DNA of 64,000 bases from Maribacter polysiphoniae. GTDB taxonomy: Bacteria > Bacteroidota > Bacteroidia > Flavobacteriales > Flavobacteriaceae. The notes below the pieces were generated by a model that saw only the letters and a list, made by a program, of their open reading frames with translations, was not told where the DNA came from and did not search any database. Made by a program: the position numbers and the translations under genes. Positions 16,389 to 24,428 of the stretch are shown here, piece by piece; within the stretch, counting starts at the first letter, position 1; every line of letters starts with the position of its first letter. The DNA lies in the NCBI RefSeq assembly GCF_003148665.1, contig NZ_QGGQ01000001.1:451762-515761 (forward strand), read 5' to 3'.

Positions 16389-17237
16389 ATGAAGTTTGAA
16401 TTTTACAACCGCAAATTGGGAGCTATTTTCGGTTTGACGGATGACATTAAAAATGAGGGACAAGGTTTTTCCATCACTTCAGGGACCATTAATTTCCTGT
16501 GGAATAGGAATCGCGAAAATCTGGAAATCCTTATTGATGGTCTTCCTGTCGTATTGCAACCAAACCAGTTGACCACGACAACCTATTTACAGCACATTTC
16601 TTATAAGAACACGAAGTTGCCGTTAACATCCTTTTTATTTAATAGGGAATTTTACTGTATTTCGGACCATGATGCTGAGGTCTCCTGTAATGGCATATTG
16701 TTCTTTGGAACACAAGACTTGCCGATAATAACCATACCTAAAGAACAGGAACGGAAGTTTAATACACTGTATGGGATTTTTGAGGATGAGTTTACGACAT
16801 CGGATAAGATTCAAGGGGACATGCTTCAAATGTTATTGAAAAGATTGATAATAATGTCAACAAGGCTTGCCAAAGAGCAGTTGATACTTAAAAAACTCGA
16901 TAATGATCAAATAGATGTTATCCGTAAGTTTAATGTCTTGGTGGATGAACACTTTAAAACAAAAAGAAAGGTAAGTGAGTATGCCGAGTTGCTTTTCAAA
17001 AGTCCAAAAACACTATCCAACCTTTTTGCGATCTACAATCAAAAATCCCCACAACAAATTATTTTGGACCGTTTGGCTTTGGAGGCCAAAAGGTTGATCA
17101 ATTTCACAGACAAGCAAAATCAGGAAATAGCGTACGAGTTGGGATTTAACGATCCAGCACATTTTAGCCGGTTCTTTAAAAAAGTAACCTCTTATTCCCC
17201 AACGGAATACCGGGAAACCCACAATATCCTTCACTAA
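16389..17237 (+). CDS. AraC-family transcriptional regulator
   Basis: This is a 282-aa protein. The N-terminal half looks like a cupin-type ligand-binding domain (beta-rich, with GILFFGTQDLPIIT). The C-terminal 90 residues are an AraC double helix-turn-helix, with YAELLFKSPKTLSNLF as the first and the second ending in the hallmark IAYELGFNDPAHFSRFFKK. It stands directly upstream of, and on the same strand as, the 51-aa peptide, AhpD-like and cupredoxin-like genes, so it is a candidate regulator of that cassette. The ligand is unknown. Confidence 0.9.
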   Translation: MKFEFYNRKLGAIFGLTDDIKNEGQGFSITSGTINFLWNRNRENLEILIDGLPVVLQPNQLTTTTYLQHISYKNTKLPLTSFLFNREFYCISDHDAEVSCNGILFFGTQDLPIITIPKEQERKFNTLYGIFEDEFTTSDKIQGDMLQMLLKRLIIMSTRLAKEQLILKKLDNDQIDVIRKFNVLVDEHFKTKRKVSEYAELLFKSPKTLSNLFAIYNQKSPQQIILDRLALEAKRLINFTDKQNQEIAYELGFNDPAHFSRFFKKVTSYSPTEYRETHNILH

Positions 17238-17328
17238 GGGAAATTTTTACAAGCAGTCGGGAAATGCGTAATAACAAAAAGCCTGATTGCTGTCACATCT
17301 TTGCATTGTAATTATAAAACAAGGCAAG

Positions 17329-17484
17329 ATGAAAGTACATATCAAATCCATTTTCAACCTTATCGAGATTTTTGGTAAGACAAAAAGGGCAGAGCCCCAA
17401 TCCCTTAATCTAGAAAACCATTGTGCGCATGAACGCCATCACGATTTCTATTGTGATGCGGAAAAACCGTTTATATCCTTCTAA
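17329..17484 (+). CDS. Small Cys/His-rich protein (51 aa), unknown
   Basis: The 51-aa frame begins at an ATG preceded by AAGGCAAG, a reasonable ribosome-binding site. The C-terminal half has a dense candidate metal-binding pattern, HCAHERHHDFYC, after a basic amphipathic N-terminus (KVHIKSIFNLIEIFGK). It lies 51 bp ahead of the AhpD-like gene, probably in one transcript. I do not recognise a family. It could be a metal-responsive or copper/zinc-binding peptide, or just a poorly conserved leader ORF. Confidence 0.55.
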   Translation: MKVHIKSIFNLIEIFGKTKRAEPQSLNLENHCAHERHHDFYCDAEKPFISF

Positions 17485-17535
17485 TCATTACCAATAACAG
17501 GGATTCAATAAGTCCCATTAAACAACAACATAAAC

Positions 17536-18084
17536 ATGAATGATTTTAATGTACCCAAAAGGGAAGAAGTAAGTGCTACGAACCAGGCAATTTTTGACAA
17601 TCTGGAAAAGGCAGTAGGTTTTGTGCCAAATTTATATGCGACCTACGCATATTCTGAAAATGCACTGCAAAATTATTTGGCATTATCCAATGCTAAAACA
17701 TCCTTAAGTGCCAAAGAGAAGGAGGTGGTGAATTTGGCAGTGAGTCAAGTTAACGATTGTTCATACTGTTTGGCAGCCCATACGGCAATTGGGAAAATGA
17801 ATGGTTTTACCGATAGTCAGATTTTGGAATTGCGCTCAGGAAAAGCAAGTTTCGACACCAAGTTGGATGCTTTGGCAAGGTTGGCCAAAAACATTACCGA
17901 AAATCGTGGGGCTACCGATAAAGCTGTTATAGCGGATTTTTTCAGTGCAGGTTGGAGTAAAGGCAATTTAGTGGATACGATAGTATTGGTAGGCGATAAA
18001 ACAATTTCGAACTATTTACATAAAACAACGGATGTACCGGTAGATTTCCCAGCTGCCCAAACATTGGAAGCTATAGAAGCATAA
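17536..18084 (+). CDS. Carboxymuconolactone decarboxylase family protein (AhpD-like)
   Basis: The 182-aa helical protein belongs to the AhpD/CMD superfamily. The redox motif CSYCLAAHTAIG (about residues 75-86) has the Cys-x-x-Cys plus His of alkylhydroperoxidase-type members, which act as thiol peroxidases or adaptors rather than decarboxylases. There is no signal peptide. It sits between the Cys/His-rich peptide and the exported cupredoxin-like protein, all downstream of the AraC regulator. The cassette suggests an oxidative or metal-stress response, which is inference. Confidence 0.88.
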   Translation: MNDFNVPKREEVSATNQAIFDNLEKAVGFVPNLYATYAYSENALQNYLALSNAKTSLSAKEKEVVNLAVSQVNDCSYCLAAHTAIGKMNGFTDSQILELRSGKASFDTKLDALARLAKNITENRGATDKAVIADFFSAGWSKGNLVDTIVLVGDKTISNYLHKTTDVPVDFPAAQTLEAIEA

Positions 18085-18118
18085 ATAAGTATGAATAAGG
18101 AATAACAAATTTAAAACG

Positions 18119-18508
18119 ATGAAAAAAATTATAACATTGGTAGTATTGGCATTTGGAACGGCATTTTCGGTAAATGCCCAGGATAAAATAATGAACAAGA
18201 CCCAAAAAACGATTTCTTTGGAGCAAACATCCGGGGAGTTCACCCAAAAACAAATCACGGTTTCTGAAGGAACATACGTTTTTGAAATCGCAAATAATGC
18301 GGTGGGCCATGATGTCGGATTTGTGTTGGTTGAAAAGGGAAAGGACATTGGTAAACCGGAAAACCATATTCAAACGGCATATGTCACGGAGGCTGTGGCA
18401 ACGGGTAAGACCCAAAAATCCAAACCTACGAAATTGGAAAAGGGGGAGTATGTGTATTTTTGTCCTTTAAACCCTACGGCAACAGACAATACCCTTATCG
18501 TAAAATAA
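18119..18508 (+). CDS. Secreted cupredoxin-like protein lacking the usual copper ligands
   Basis: The 129-aa protein has a signal peptide ending near SVNAQ (about residue 21). The mature part has the plastocyanin/azurin-like pattern: a first-ligand region NNAVGHDVGFVL with His, and a C-terminal YFCPLNP with Cys. True type 1 copper proteins continue Cys-x(2-4)-His-x(2-4)-Met, but here the residues after Cys are PLNPTATDNT, with neither His nor Met. Copper binding of the standard kind is therefore doubtful. It is the last gene of the AraC-associated cassette. Confidence 0.75.
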   Translation: MKKIITLVVLAFGTAFSVNAQDKIMNKTQKTISLEQTSGEFTQKQITVSEGTYVFEIANNAVGHDVGFVLVEKGKDIGKPENHIQTAYVTEAVATGKTQKSKPTKLEKGEYVYFCPLNPTATDNTLIVK

Positions 18509-18527
18509 TTTCCAATAAACATGATAA

Positions 18528-18564
18528 AGAAAGCCTCGGTATAATATATATATCGAGGCTTTCT
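18528..18564 (+). terminator. Hairpin after the cupredoxin-like gene
   Basis: An 11-bp perfect stem, AGAAAGCCTCG with CGAGGCTTTCT, encloses an AT-rich loop 20 bp past the stop. The 3' T run is poor, so termination efficiency is uncertain. Confidence 0.6.
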
Positions 18565-18819
18565 ACATGATGTGCGTACCCAATGGCCCAACTGGAATGG
18601 CATATCGACTTTAACCCATTTTTGGTCCTCAGTGAAAAAGTGGCACTTTCAAATGTCATAATGACATTTTTTTTAATACTTCTTTAATAATTGGGAATTG
18701 ACTTTCTTAAATTGTTTTAAAACTTTTCCCCCTACGTCATATTTTTTCAATTTCGGCACCCAATTTGTTGCTACTGCAATGATTTTTAAATAATTGTCTA
18801 ACTTAAAAATTTTGTCGTT
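18565..18819. other. Intergenic region upstream of the Hsp20 pair, with a 9-bp palindrome
   Basis: No gene is visible. A perfect inverted repeat AAATGTCAT-A-ATGACATTT at 18651-18669 runs into a T tract. It lies about 150 bp ahead of the first hsp20 ATG. It may be an operator or a weak terminator. A GGCAC element at 18755 does not have the spacing of a sigma-54 promoter. Confidence 0.4.
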
Positions 18820-19314
18820 ATGAGTAATTTGGTAACAGCAGGAAATGGAAGTTTGGCAAAAACAAATACCAGTGGCCTAACTTATCCAACATGGTCTGCA
18901 TGGATAGATGAAATGTTCAATAGGGATCTACCTTCGATTTTCACATCCAATTTCAATACGGGAATTACGCTTCCCAAGGTAAATATCAGGGAAACCAAGG
19001 ATGCCTATTATGTTGATATGGCTGTTCCGGGAATGAAAAAAACCGATTTCCATATTGATTTGGACAATAAGGTATTATCCATTTCAAAAGAGGTCCACGA
19101 GGATAATAAGGAGTCCAAAGGGAATATGGGGGATGAAGAAAACTACACACGAAGGGAGTTCGGATATGCTACATTCAAACGTTCGTTCTCTTTACCCGAA
19201 ACCATAAAGGAAGAGAATATCAAGGCGGAATATGTAGATGGAATCCTCAGTATCCATCTTCCCAAAAAAGAGGAGGCCATTCAAAAGCCACCACGAATTA
19301 TAGAGATTAAATAA
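18820..19314 (+). CDS. Hsp20/alpha-crystallin family small heat shock protein (1)
   Basis: The 164-aa ATP-independent chaperone holds unfolding proteins. A flexible N-terminal arm (to about 45) precedes the alpha-crystallin domain, recognisable by VNIRETKDAYYVDMAVPGMKK and the C-terminal A-x-x-x-n-G-(I/V)-L element in KAEYVDGILSIHLPK. The C-terminal PPRIIEIK carries the I-x-I-type tail that docks oligomers. A 12-bp hairpin separates it from a second, diverged copy downstream. Confidence 0.94.
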   Translation: MSNLVTAGNGSLAKTNTSGLTYPTWSAWIDEMFNRDLPSIFTSNFNTGITLPKVNIRETKDAYYVDMAVPGMKKTDFHIDLDNKVLSISKEVHEDNKESKGNMGDEENYTRREFGYATFKRSFSLPETIKEENIKAEYVDGILSIHLPKKEEAIQKPPRIIEIK

Positions 19315-19321
19315 GTTTTAC

Positions 19322-19350
19322 ATGGGAGGCCGGATGGGCCGGTCTCCCAT
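19322..19350 (+). terminator. Intercistronic hairpin between the two hsp20 genes
   Basis: ATGGGAGGCCGG pairs with CCGGTCTCCCAT (12 bp, one G-T wobble) 8 bp after the first stop. Only a weak ATTTT tract follows, so it may be a leaky terminator or an mRNA-processing/stability element that sets unequal levels of the two chaperones. Confidence 0.6.
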
Positions 19351-19385
19351 TACATTTTAACGGTTAATCATAATTCTTCTTAAAG

Positions 19386-19817
19386 ATGAAAGTATTTGGA
19401 AAAGAAATAGGAAAGGATTTTAAGATACCACCCTTTTTAGACAACTTTTTTGGAAAGCTATTGCCACATAAGAACAATGAGGAATTGGTCACCATCCCTT
19501 CAACGAACATTAGTGACGAAGAGAAGGTCTTTGAGCTTTCCATGGCCTTACCGGGATTGGACAAAAACGATGTGCAAATTCAAATAGAGGATGATTATTT
19601 GATCATAAGCGGGCATAAGAGCCAGAGCCTGGAGGAAAAAAATAAAAACTGGGTGCGAACAGAATTTGTGGGCAACTCATTTTATAGGGCATTCGCATTG
19701 CCAACGAATGCCGACCCAAATCGTATAGAGGCCAAAATGAAGAATGGAATATTGGATATTAAGGTGGGGAAGAGGCCCCAGGCCGAACGAAAAACCAGGA
19801 TTATCGAGGTGGCCTAG
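19386..19817 (+). CDS. Hsp20/alpha-crystallin family small heat shock protein (2)
   Basis: The 143-aa second member of the tandem pair differs from the first in its N-terminal arm (KEIGKDFKIPPFLDNFFGK). The alpha-crystallin domain shows FELSMALPGLDKNDVQ and AKMKNGILDIKVGK, and the tail is TRIIEVA. There is one stretch of poly-Glu/Lys/Asn (LEEKNKNWVRTEF). Paralogous pairs of small heat shock proteins often form mixed oligomers; that is inference here. Confidence 0.94.
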   Translation: MKVFGKEIGKDFKIPPFLDNFFGKLLPHKNNEELVTIPSTNISDEEKVFELSMALPGLDKNDVQIQIEDDYLIISGHKSQSLEEKNKNWVRTEFVGNSFYRAFALPTNADPNRIEAKMKNGILDIKVGKRPQAERKTRIIEVA

Positions 19818-19924
19818 TTTAACGGTTGCTTCATGTAATCGAAATTCATATGCGATGGAAAACCTTTTTAATTCGAATAAAATACTTTCTGGAATTGAAT
19901 AGTGATTTTTTAAAAAGGATGACT

Positions 19925-20158
19925 ATGAAAGTAAGGAAATTCAAACCCGGTGATTGGGTTAAGGTAAAGGGTAGTCCGGATACGACAAAAATGGAGGTCG
20001 TAAAATACATTTTAAACGACTTCCCAATTCTGGACAAGGTTAATGATGGTAATTATCTGGAGTGTGTTTATTACAGGAACGGGGAAAGGATTTCGAAAAT
20101 AATTCATGAAAACCGCTTATTGAAACATTGGGAAACAGGCGGTATATATAAAACCTAG
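19925..20158 (+). CDS. Small basic protein, possibly DUF2158/YodC-like
   Basis: The 77-aa protein starts with VRKFKPGDWVKVKGSPDTTKMEVVKYI and contains GNYLECVYYRNGE. This resembles the Phe-Lys-x-Gly-Asp-x-Val, then Cys-x-Tyr/Trp pattern of the DUF2158 (YodC) beta-barrel family. The ATG at 19925 is preferred because AAAAAGG lies at a suitable distance; an ATG two codons earlier is too close to it. It sits between the hsp20 pair and a lipoprotein gene on the same strand. Function is unknown. Confidence 0.6.
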   Translation: MKVRKFKPGDWVKVKGSPDTTKMEVVKYILNDFPILDKVNDGNYLECVYYRNGERISKIIHENRLLKHWETGGIYKT

Positions 20159-20214
20159 GATGTTGAATATAAGATCATTCAAAATAAATTTAGTAACCTT
20201 AAAATCATTGTATC

Positions 20215-20718
20215 ATGAAAAAGTATATTGTATTGGCTATTTCGGCACTTCTAACAATAAGTTGCAATAGCCAGGAAAAGCAAAACAAGGATGATGTCCA
20301 AGGTGATACCAAAGCTGAAATTACCGAGGCACCTAAAGGTAGTTGGAAGGTCAATAGGGAGTTTGATGAACAGGGGAACCTCATTCGATATGACTCAATA
20401 TATTCATGGTCTTCGAGTACCGACCTCGACAAACTGGCCAGTATGGACAGGGATAGCATTTTACAATCCATGCAATCTAGGTTTTATCACGGTTTTTCAA
20501 ATTTTAACCATGAAGGATTTTCTGACCTGTTCTCTAAGGATTCATTGTTTGCCAAACAGTTTTTCAATGATGATTTCTTCGATAGCGATTTCGGCCATGA
20601 TTTTATGGATATAGACCGTTTTCGTGAGCAAATGGAAGGCATGCAGCGCAAATTTTTGGAAAGGTACCAATCCGAGTTTGAGAAAATCGGGAATGAAGGT
20701 ACAGGTGAAAAATCATAG
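20215..20718 (+). CDS. Lipoprotein of unknown function
   Basis: The 167-aa protein has a lipobox LLTISC (Cys at 17), so the mature protein is lipid-anchored. It contains a WKVNREFDEQGNLIRYDSIYSWSS segment and a Phe/Asp/Glu-rich C-terminal half (FFNDDFFDSDFGHDFMD) predicted to be helical. I recognise no domain. It lies downstream of the heat-shock genes and converges on dinB. Confidence 0.75.
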   Translation: MKKYIVLAISALLTISCNSQEKQNKDDVQGDTKAEITEAPKGSWKVNREFDEQGNLIRYDSIYSWSSSTDLDKLASMDRDSILQSMQSRFYHGFSNFNHEGFSDLFSKDSLFAKQFFNDDFFDSDFGHDFMDIDRFREQMEGMQRKFLERYQSEFEKIGNEGTGEKS

Positions 20719-20759
20719 GATTAATAAGGCCGTATGGGCCTTGCCATCTTGAATAGCGG

Positions 20760-21860
20760 TCAAAAGTCGAACTGTAACTGTACCAAGACCGAGTCTTTTT
20801 TAGTCTCGGTTTTATTTTTGTCGGTATTTAGATTGGCCAAGGAAATACCCAAAAGACGCACCGAATTTTCCATTTTTTCCTGATAGAGTAATTCTTTGGC
20901 CGTTTCCAAGATCAGCGACTTGTCGGTCACAAAATAGGGCAGGGTCTTACTGCGGGTTTGTAATGTAAAATCGCTATACTTGATTTTTAAGGTAATTGTT
21001 TTACCGGCAATTTTCGATTGTTTTAAACGTTTTTCCAATTCGTTCGCAATATGGTCTAGCCGTTCGAGCATAAAGATCTCGCTACTCAGGTTTTCACTGA
21101 AGGTACGTTCCGCCCCAACTGATTTGGGAATGCGATGTGGCTTTACTTCACTAGTATGGATGCCCCGAACGACATGAAAATAGTGGGAACCACTTTTCCC
21201 GAAATGCTCTTCGAGAAATTCAAGTGGTTTTTGTTTTAGGTCTTTCCCTGTAAAAATGCCCAATTTGTACATTTTCTCGGCGGTCACCTTGCCCACCCCA
21301 TAAAATTTCCGGATTTCCAGGTCTTCCAGAAACTGGGGTACTTCCTCGGGGTTTACGGTTTTTTGGCCATTGGGTTTATTGAAATCACTTGCGACCTTGG
21401 CAATGAATTTGTTTATTGAGATGCCAGCCGAGGCTTTTAGTCCGACTTCATCAAGAATGCGTTTCCGGATTTCCTGGGCTAGCAAGGTTGCCGAAGGGTT
21501 TCCTTTTTTATTGGTGGTGACATCCAAATAGGCCTCATCCAAAGATAGGGGCTCTACCAAGTCGGTATAGTCGAAAAATATTTTCCGTATCTGTCCCGAT
21601 ATTTCCTTGTATCGGGCAAAACGCGGTTTTACAAAAGTGAGGTGTGGACAATTTTTCTTTGCCAAATACCCGCTCATAGCACTGTGTACACCAAATTTTC
21701 GGGCCTCATAATTGGCTGCGGATACAACGCCCCTTATTTCAATACCACCCACAGCAAGGGGTTTTCCGATTAATTCAGGATTGTCCAACTCTTCTACGGA
21801 TGCATAAAAGGCATCCATATCTACGTGTATGATCTTTCGTAAGGGAAAATCCGTTTTCAT
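20760..21860 (-). CDS. dinB: DNA polymerase IV (Y family)
   Basis: The 366-aa translesion polymerase has IHVDMDAFYASVE (Asp14 and neighbours) and LSLDEAYLDV with catalytic acids, then the helix-hairpin-helix FYGVGKVTAEKMYKLGI and the little-finger domain. The C-terminus VLVQLQFDF is a beta-clamp binding motif (QLQFDF, close to QLxLF). The length is normal. It is divergent from the TIP30-like gene with only 39 bp between starts. Confidence 0.95.
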   Translation of the reverse strand: MKTDFPLRKIIHVDMDAFYASVEELDNPELIGKPLAVGGIEIRGVVSAANYEARKFGVHSAMSGYLAKKNCPHLTFVKPRFARYKEISGQIRKIFFDYTDLVEPLSLDEAYLDVTTNKKGNPSATLLAQEIRKRILDEVGLKASAGISINKFIAKVASDFNKPNGQKTVNPEEVPQFLEDLEIRKFYGVGKVTAEKMYKLGIFTGKDLKQKPLEFLEEHFGKSGSHYFHVVRGIHTSEVKPHRIPKSVGAERTFSENLSSEIFMLERLDHIANELEKRLKQSKIAGKTITLKIKYSDFTLQTRSKTLPYFVTDKSLILETAKELLYQEKMENSVRLLGISLANLNTDKNKTETKKDSVLVQLQFDF

Positions 21861-21899
21861 GTTGTAAATTTATAATAACTTTTAACCAATTCAATAGCG

Positions 21900-22559
21900 G
21901 TGAAAACGGCAATAATCTTAGGGGCAACAGGATTGACAGGAGGTAGATTGTTAGAACTCCTGTTGAATGATTCCAGGTATTCCAAAATAAAATTATTCTC
22001 TAGAAGTTCTGTCGGAGTAACGGATCCCAAAATTGAGGAATATCTTGGTGATATGTTCAATTTGGAGGACTATAAGGACGATTTTAAGGGCGATGAGGTT
22101 TTTTGCTGTATCGGAACAACAAAATCGAAAACCCCTAATAAGGATTTCTATAAAAAAATAGACTTTGGTATTCCCAAAAGTGCGGCGTTACTCGCAAAAT
22201 CAAATGCAATAAACACCTTTATTGTCATTTCGGCATTGGGGGCCAATGCGAACAGTTCCATCTTTTATAATCGCATTAAGGGCCAGATGGAAGAAGCGGT
22301 CTTAGAAGCGCATATTCCCAAGACCTATATTCTACAACCTTCATTGATAGGGGGCAAACGCGAGGAAAGAAGGTTGGGTGAATGGGTTTTTAAACAATTG
22401 ATGAAAGTGGCCAATCTCGTAATGGCCGGACCCTTGAAAAAATACAAGACAATTCATCCTGAGACTATTGCCAAAGCCATGGTTTGGTTGGCCAATAATG
22501 ATTTTGACGGGGATAGGATACCGTCTGATGCCATCCAGGAAATAGCCCAGCGTTTATAA
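21900..22559 (+). CDS. NAD(P)-binding oxidoreductase, TIP30/atypical SDR family
   Basis: The 219-aa Rossmann-fold protein has the nucleotide-binding motif ILGATGLTGGRLLELL at the N-terminus, CCIGTTKSKT, VISALGANANSSIFYNRIKGQME (Tyr-x-x-x-Lys of the SDR active site) and QPSLIGGKREERR. The overall pattern matches HTATIP2/TIP30-like dehydrogenases; the substrate is unknown. The start is GTG at 21900 because the next ATG is about 50 residues in and would remove the Rossmann motif. Confidence 0.82.
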   Translation: MKTAIILGATGLTGGRLLELLLNDSRYSKIKLFSRSSVGVTDPKIEEYLGDMFNLEDYKDDFKGDEVFCCIGTTKSKTPNKDFYKKIDFGIPKSAALLAKSNAINTFIVISALGANANSSIFYNRIKGQMEEAVLEAHIPKTYILQPSLIGGKREERRLGEWVFKQLMKVANLVMAGPLKKYKTIHPETIAKAMVWLANNDFDGDRIPSDAIQEIAQRL

Positions 22560-22612
22560 ATTATACGTACATGCCAATATTTCATTTATAATGATATTAT
22601 GTATGGACATAT

Positions 22613-22640
22613 GTACATGATAATTGTTATATTCGTGTAC
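22613..22640 (+). promoter_or_regulatory. Inverted repeat in the promoter region of the mannose locus
   Basis: GTACATGA (22613-22620) and TCGTGTAC (22633-22640) form an imperfect 8-bp dyad (7 of 8) overlapping TATATTCG, one base off the -7 consensus, 19 bp before the first gene. A third half-site GTACATG is at 22567. It is a candidate operator for the locus regulator. Confidence 0.4.
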
Positions 22641-22658
22641 TCCTAATTATAATTAAGT

Positions 22659-24428
22659 ATGATGAAAAGAAAAACATCCCAATTTTTAATTCCTGTCGAA
22701 AAAAAAGAACAGATTGATTCATCCTATAGCATTTATCCCTCGTTTTCTATTGAAAGTGGGGCTATCAATGAAGGGTATACCACTTTGGCTATGGAATTGG
22801 CCAAGTCAGACACTTTGGTTTTGGATGGTTATGTAGGTGTGGATTGGAATGAGGTAATTACCTCCTTGAATGCGGCGTTTCAAAAGATGGGGCTAAGTAC
22901 CTCTATCCAGAATATTGATGGTTTCTTAAAATCGGAAGGGGAATTAAAGTCCATGGTAGACCCATTTTTGGGTGGTGATGATCCAATTTTCGGTTTTAGG
23001 ACAAACTTGGAACTAAGTGATTATTTCGATAAAACTAGAATGTCCAATGTCTTGGATGACAAGGTTGATATTAAAATCGTTTATGGTACGGGAGCCAGTG
23101 AAATGGACTTGGACGGGAAACTTGTTTATTTTGACCTTCCCAAGAATGAGCTTCAGTATCGCATGCGGGCCAATGCCATCACCAATTTAGGTTTTGGTTC
23201 CCCTAAAGACCATAAACAAATGTATAAACATTTCTATTTTGTTGATTGGCCTATTTTGAACAAGGAAAAGAAAAAATTATTGCCGAATATTTCGATTATC
23301 GTGGATCAGCAAAGACCAGGGCATCCAGTTTGGATGAGTGGAAAAAAATTGAGGGATGGACTCAAAAGAATGTCCCAAAGTCACTTCAGGGTCAGGCCAT
23401 GGTTTGAACCTGGTGTTTGGGGTGGCCAATGGATGAAAGACCGGTTCAAGGAGCTGAATCCGGATGTGCCCAATTACGCTTGGTCTTTTGAGATGATCGT
23501 ACCAGAGAACGGTTTGTTGTTTGAAAGTGATGGGGCCTTGTTGGAAGTCTCTTTTGATATGTTGATGTTCCAGGAAAGTGAAAACGTTTTAGGTAAGGCA
23601 GCGCATAGGTTTGGTGATGAATTTCCAATTCGGTTCGACTTTTTGGATACTTTTCAGGGAGGAAACCTATCGGTGCAATGTCATCCGAAACCGGAGTATA
23701 TCAAAAAGGAGTTTGGGGAGAATTTCACACAGGACGAAACGTATTACATCCTGGATGCCGGTGAAGATGCCGAAGTGTATTTGGGCTTCCAAGAGGGTAT
23801 TGATCCCAATGGTTTTAAAAGGGCCTTGGAACATAGTTATACATCCAAGGAGGAATTGGATGTTGAGAAATACGTACAGAAACTTCCAGCACATAAGCAT
23901 GATCTTTTTCTAATTCCCCACGGTACCATTCATTGTTCCGGGATTAACAACATGGTTCTGGAAATTAGTGCAACACCGTACATCTTTACCTTTAAGATGT
24001 ATGACTGGCAACGTATGGATCTAGAGGGCAACCCTAGGCCTATGAATATTGATAAGGCTTTTGAAAACCTCAATTTTGATAGACAGGGGCCAAAGGTGTC
24101 CGACACACTGGTGGCAAAGCCTAAAACTGAAGTATCAGGGGATGATTGGGAGAAAATACACCTACCAACACACAAGGATCATTTTTATGATATCTATAGG
24201 TATGAATTCGATAGTAAGGTCGCTATAGGAACGAATGGTCAGTGTCATGTGTTGATGTTGGTCGAGGGTGAGTCCATTGAGTTGGAGGTCGAGGGCTGCG
24301 AAGCCCAAACCTTCCATTTTGCGGAAACTTTTGCGGTTCCCGCATCCGCCGAAAATTATTCCTTGGTGAATAAAGGGAAGACCAAGGCCAAGGTTATTGT
24401 ATCTTTTGTAAAGGATGAAGCATGTTAA
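22659..24428 (+). CDS. Class I mannose-6-phosphate isomerase with N-terminal extra domain
   Basis: The protein is 589 aa, against 300-420 for plain ManA. The C-terminal two thirds is a cupin phosphomannose isomerase: LSVQCHPKPEYI (metal-site His) and HKHDLFLIPHGTIHCSG with the second His cluster; it would convert mannose-6-phosphate to fructose-6-phosphate. The N-terminal about 180 residues (LVLDGYVGVDWNEVI, then VYGTGASEMDLDGKLVYFD) look like a degenerate nucleoside/uridine-kinase-like domain with no clear P-loop; its role is unknown. It is first in the mannoside locus, with a start of ATG ATG at 22659. Its last 7 bp overlap the GH92 gene. Confidence 0.8.
   Translation: MMKRKTSQFLIPVEKKEQIDSSYSIYPSFSIESGAINEGYTTLAMELAKSDTLVLDGYVGVDWNEVITSLNAAFQKMGLSTSIQNIDGFLKSEGELKSMVDPFLGGDDPIFGFRTNLELSDYFDKTRMSNVLDDKVDIKIVYGTGASEMDLDGKLVYFDLPKNELQYRMRANAITNLGFGSPKDHKQMYKHFYFVDWPILNKEKKKLLPNISIIVDQQRPGHPVWMSGKKLRDGLKRMSQSHFRVRPWFEPGVWGGQWMKDRFKELNPDVPNYAWSFEMIVPENGLLFESDGALLEVSFDMLMFQESENVLGKAAHRFGDEFPIRFDFLDTFQGGNLSVQCHPKPEYIKKEFGENFTQDETYYILDAGEDAEVYLGFQEGIDPNGFKRALEHSYTSKEELDVEKYVQKLPAHKHDLFLIPHGTIHCSGINNMVLEISATPYIFTFKMYDWQRMDLEGNPRPMNIDKAFENLNFDRQGPKVSDTLVAKPKTEVSGDDWEKIHLPTHKDHFYDIYRYEFDSKVAIGTNGQCHVLMLVEGESIELEVEGCEAQTFHFAETFAVPASAENYSLVNKGKTKAKVIVSFVKDEAC

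Noticed and set aside
18641-18775. Sigma-54 promoter ahead of hsp20 (TGGCAC at 18641, CGGCAC at 18754)
   Set aside because: Neither has GC at the required 10-bp spacing from GG.
20726-20742. AAGGCC/GGCCTT hairpin between the lipoprotein gene and dinB as a terminator
   Set aside because: The stem is only 6 bp and lacks a T run on both strands.
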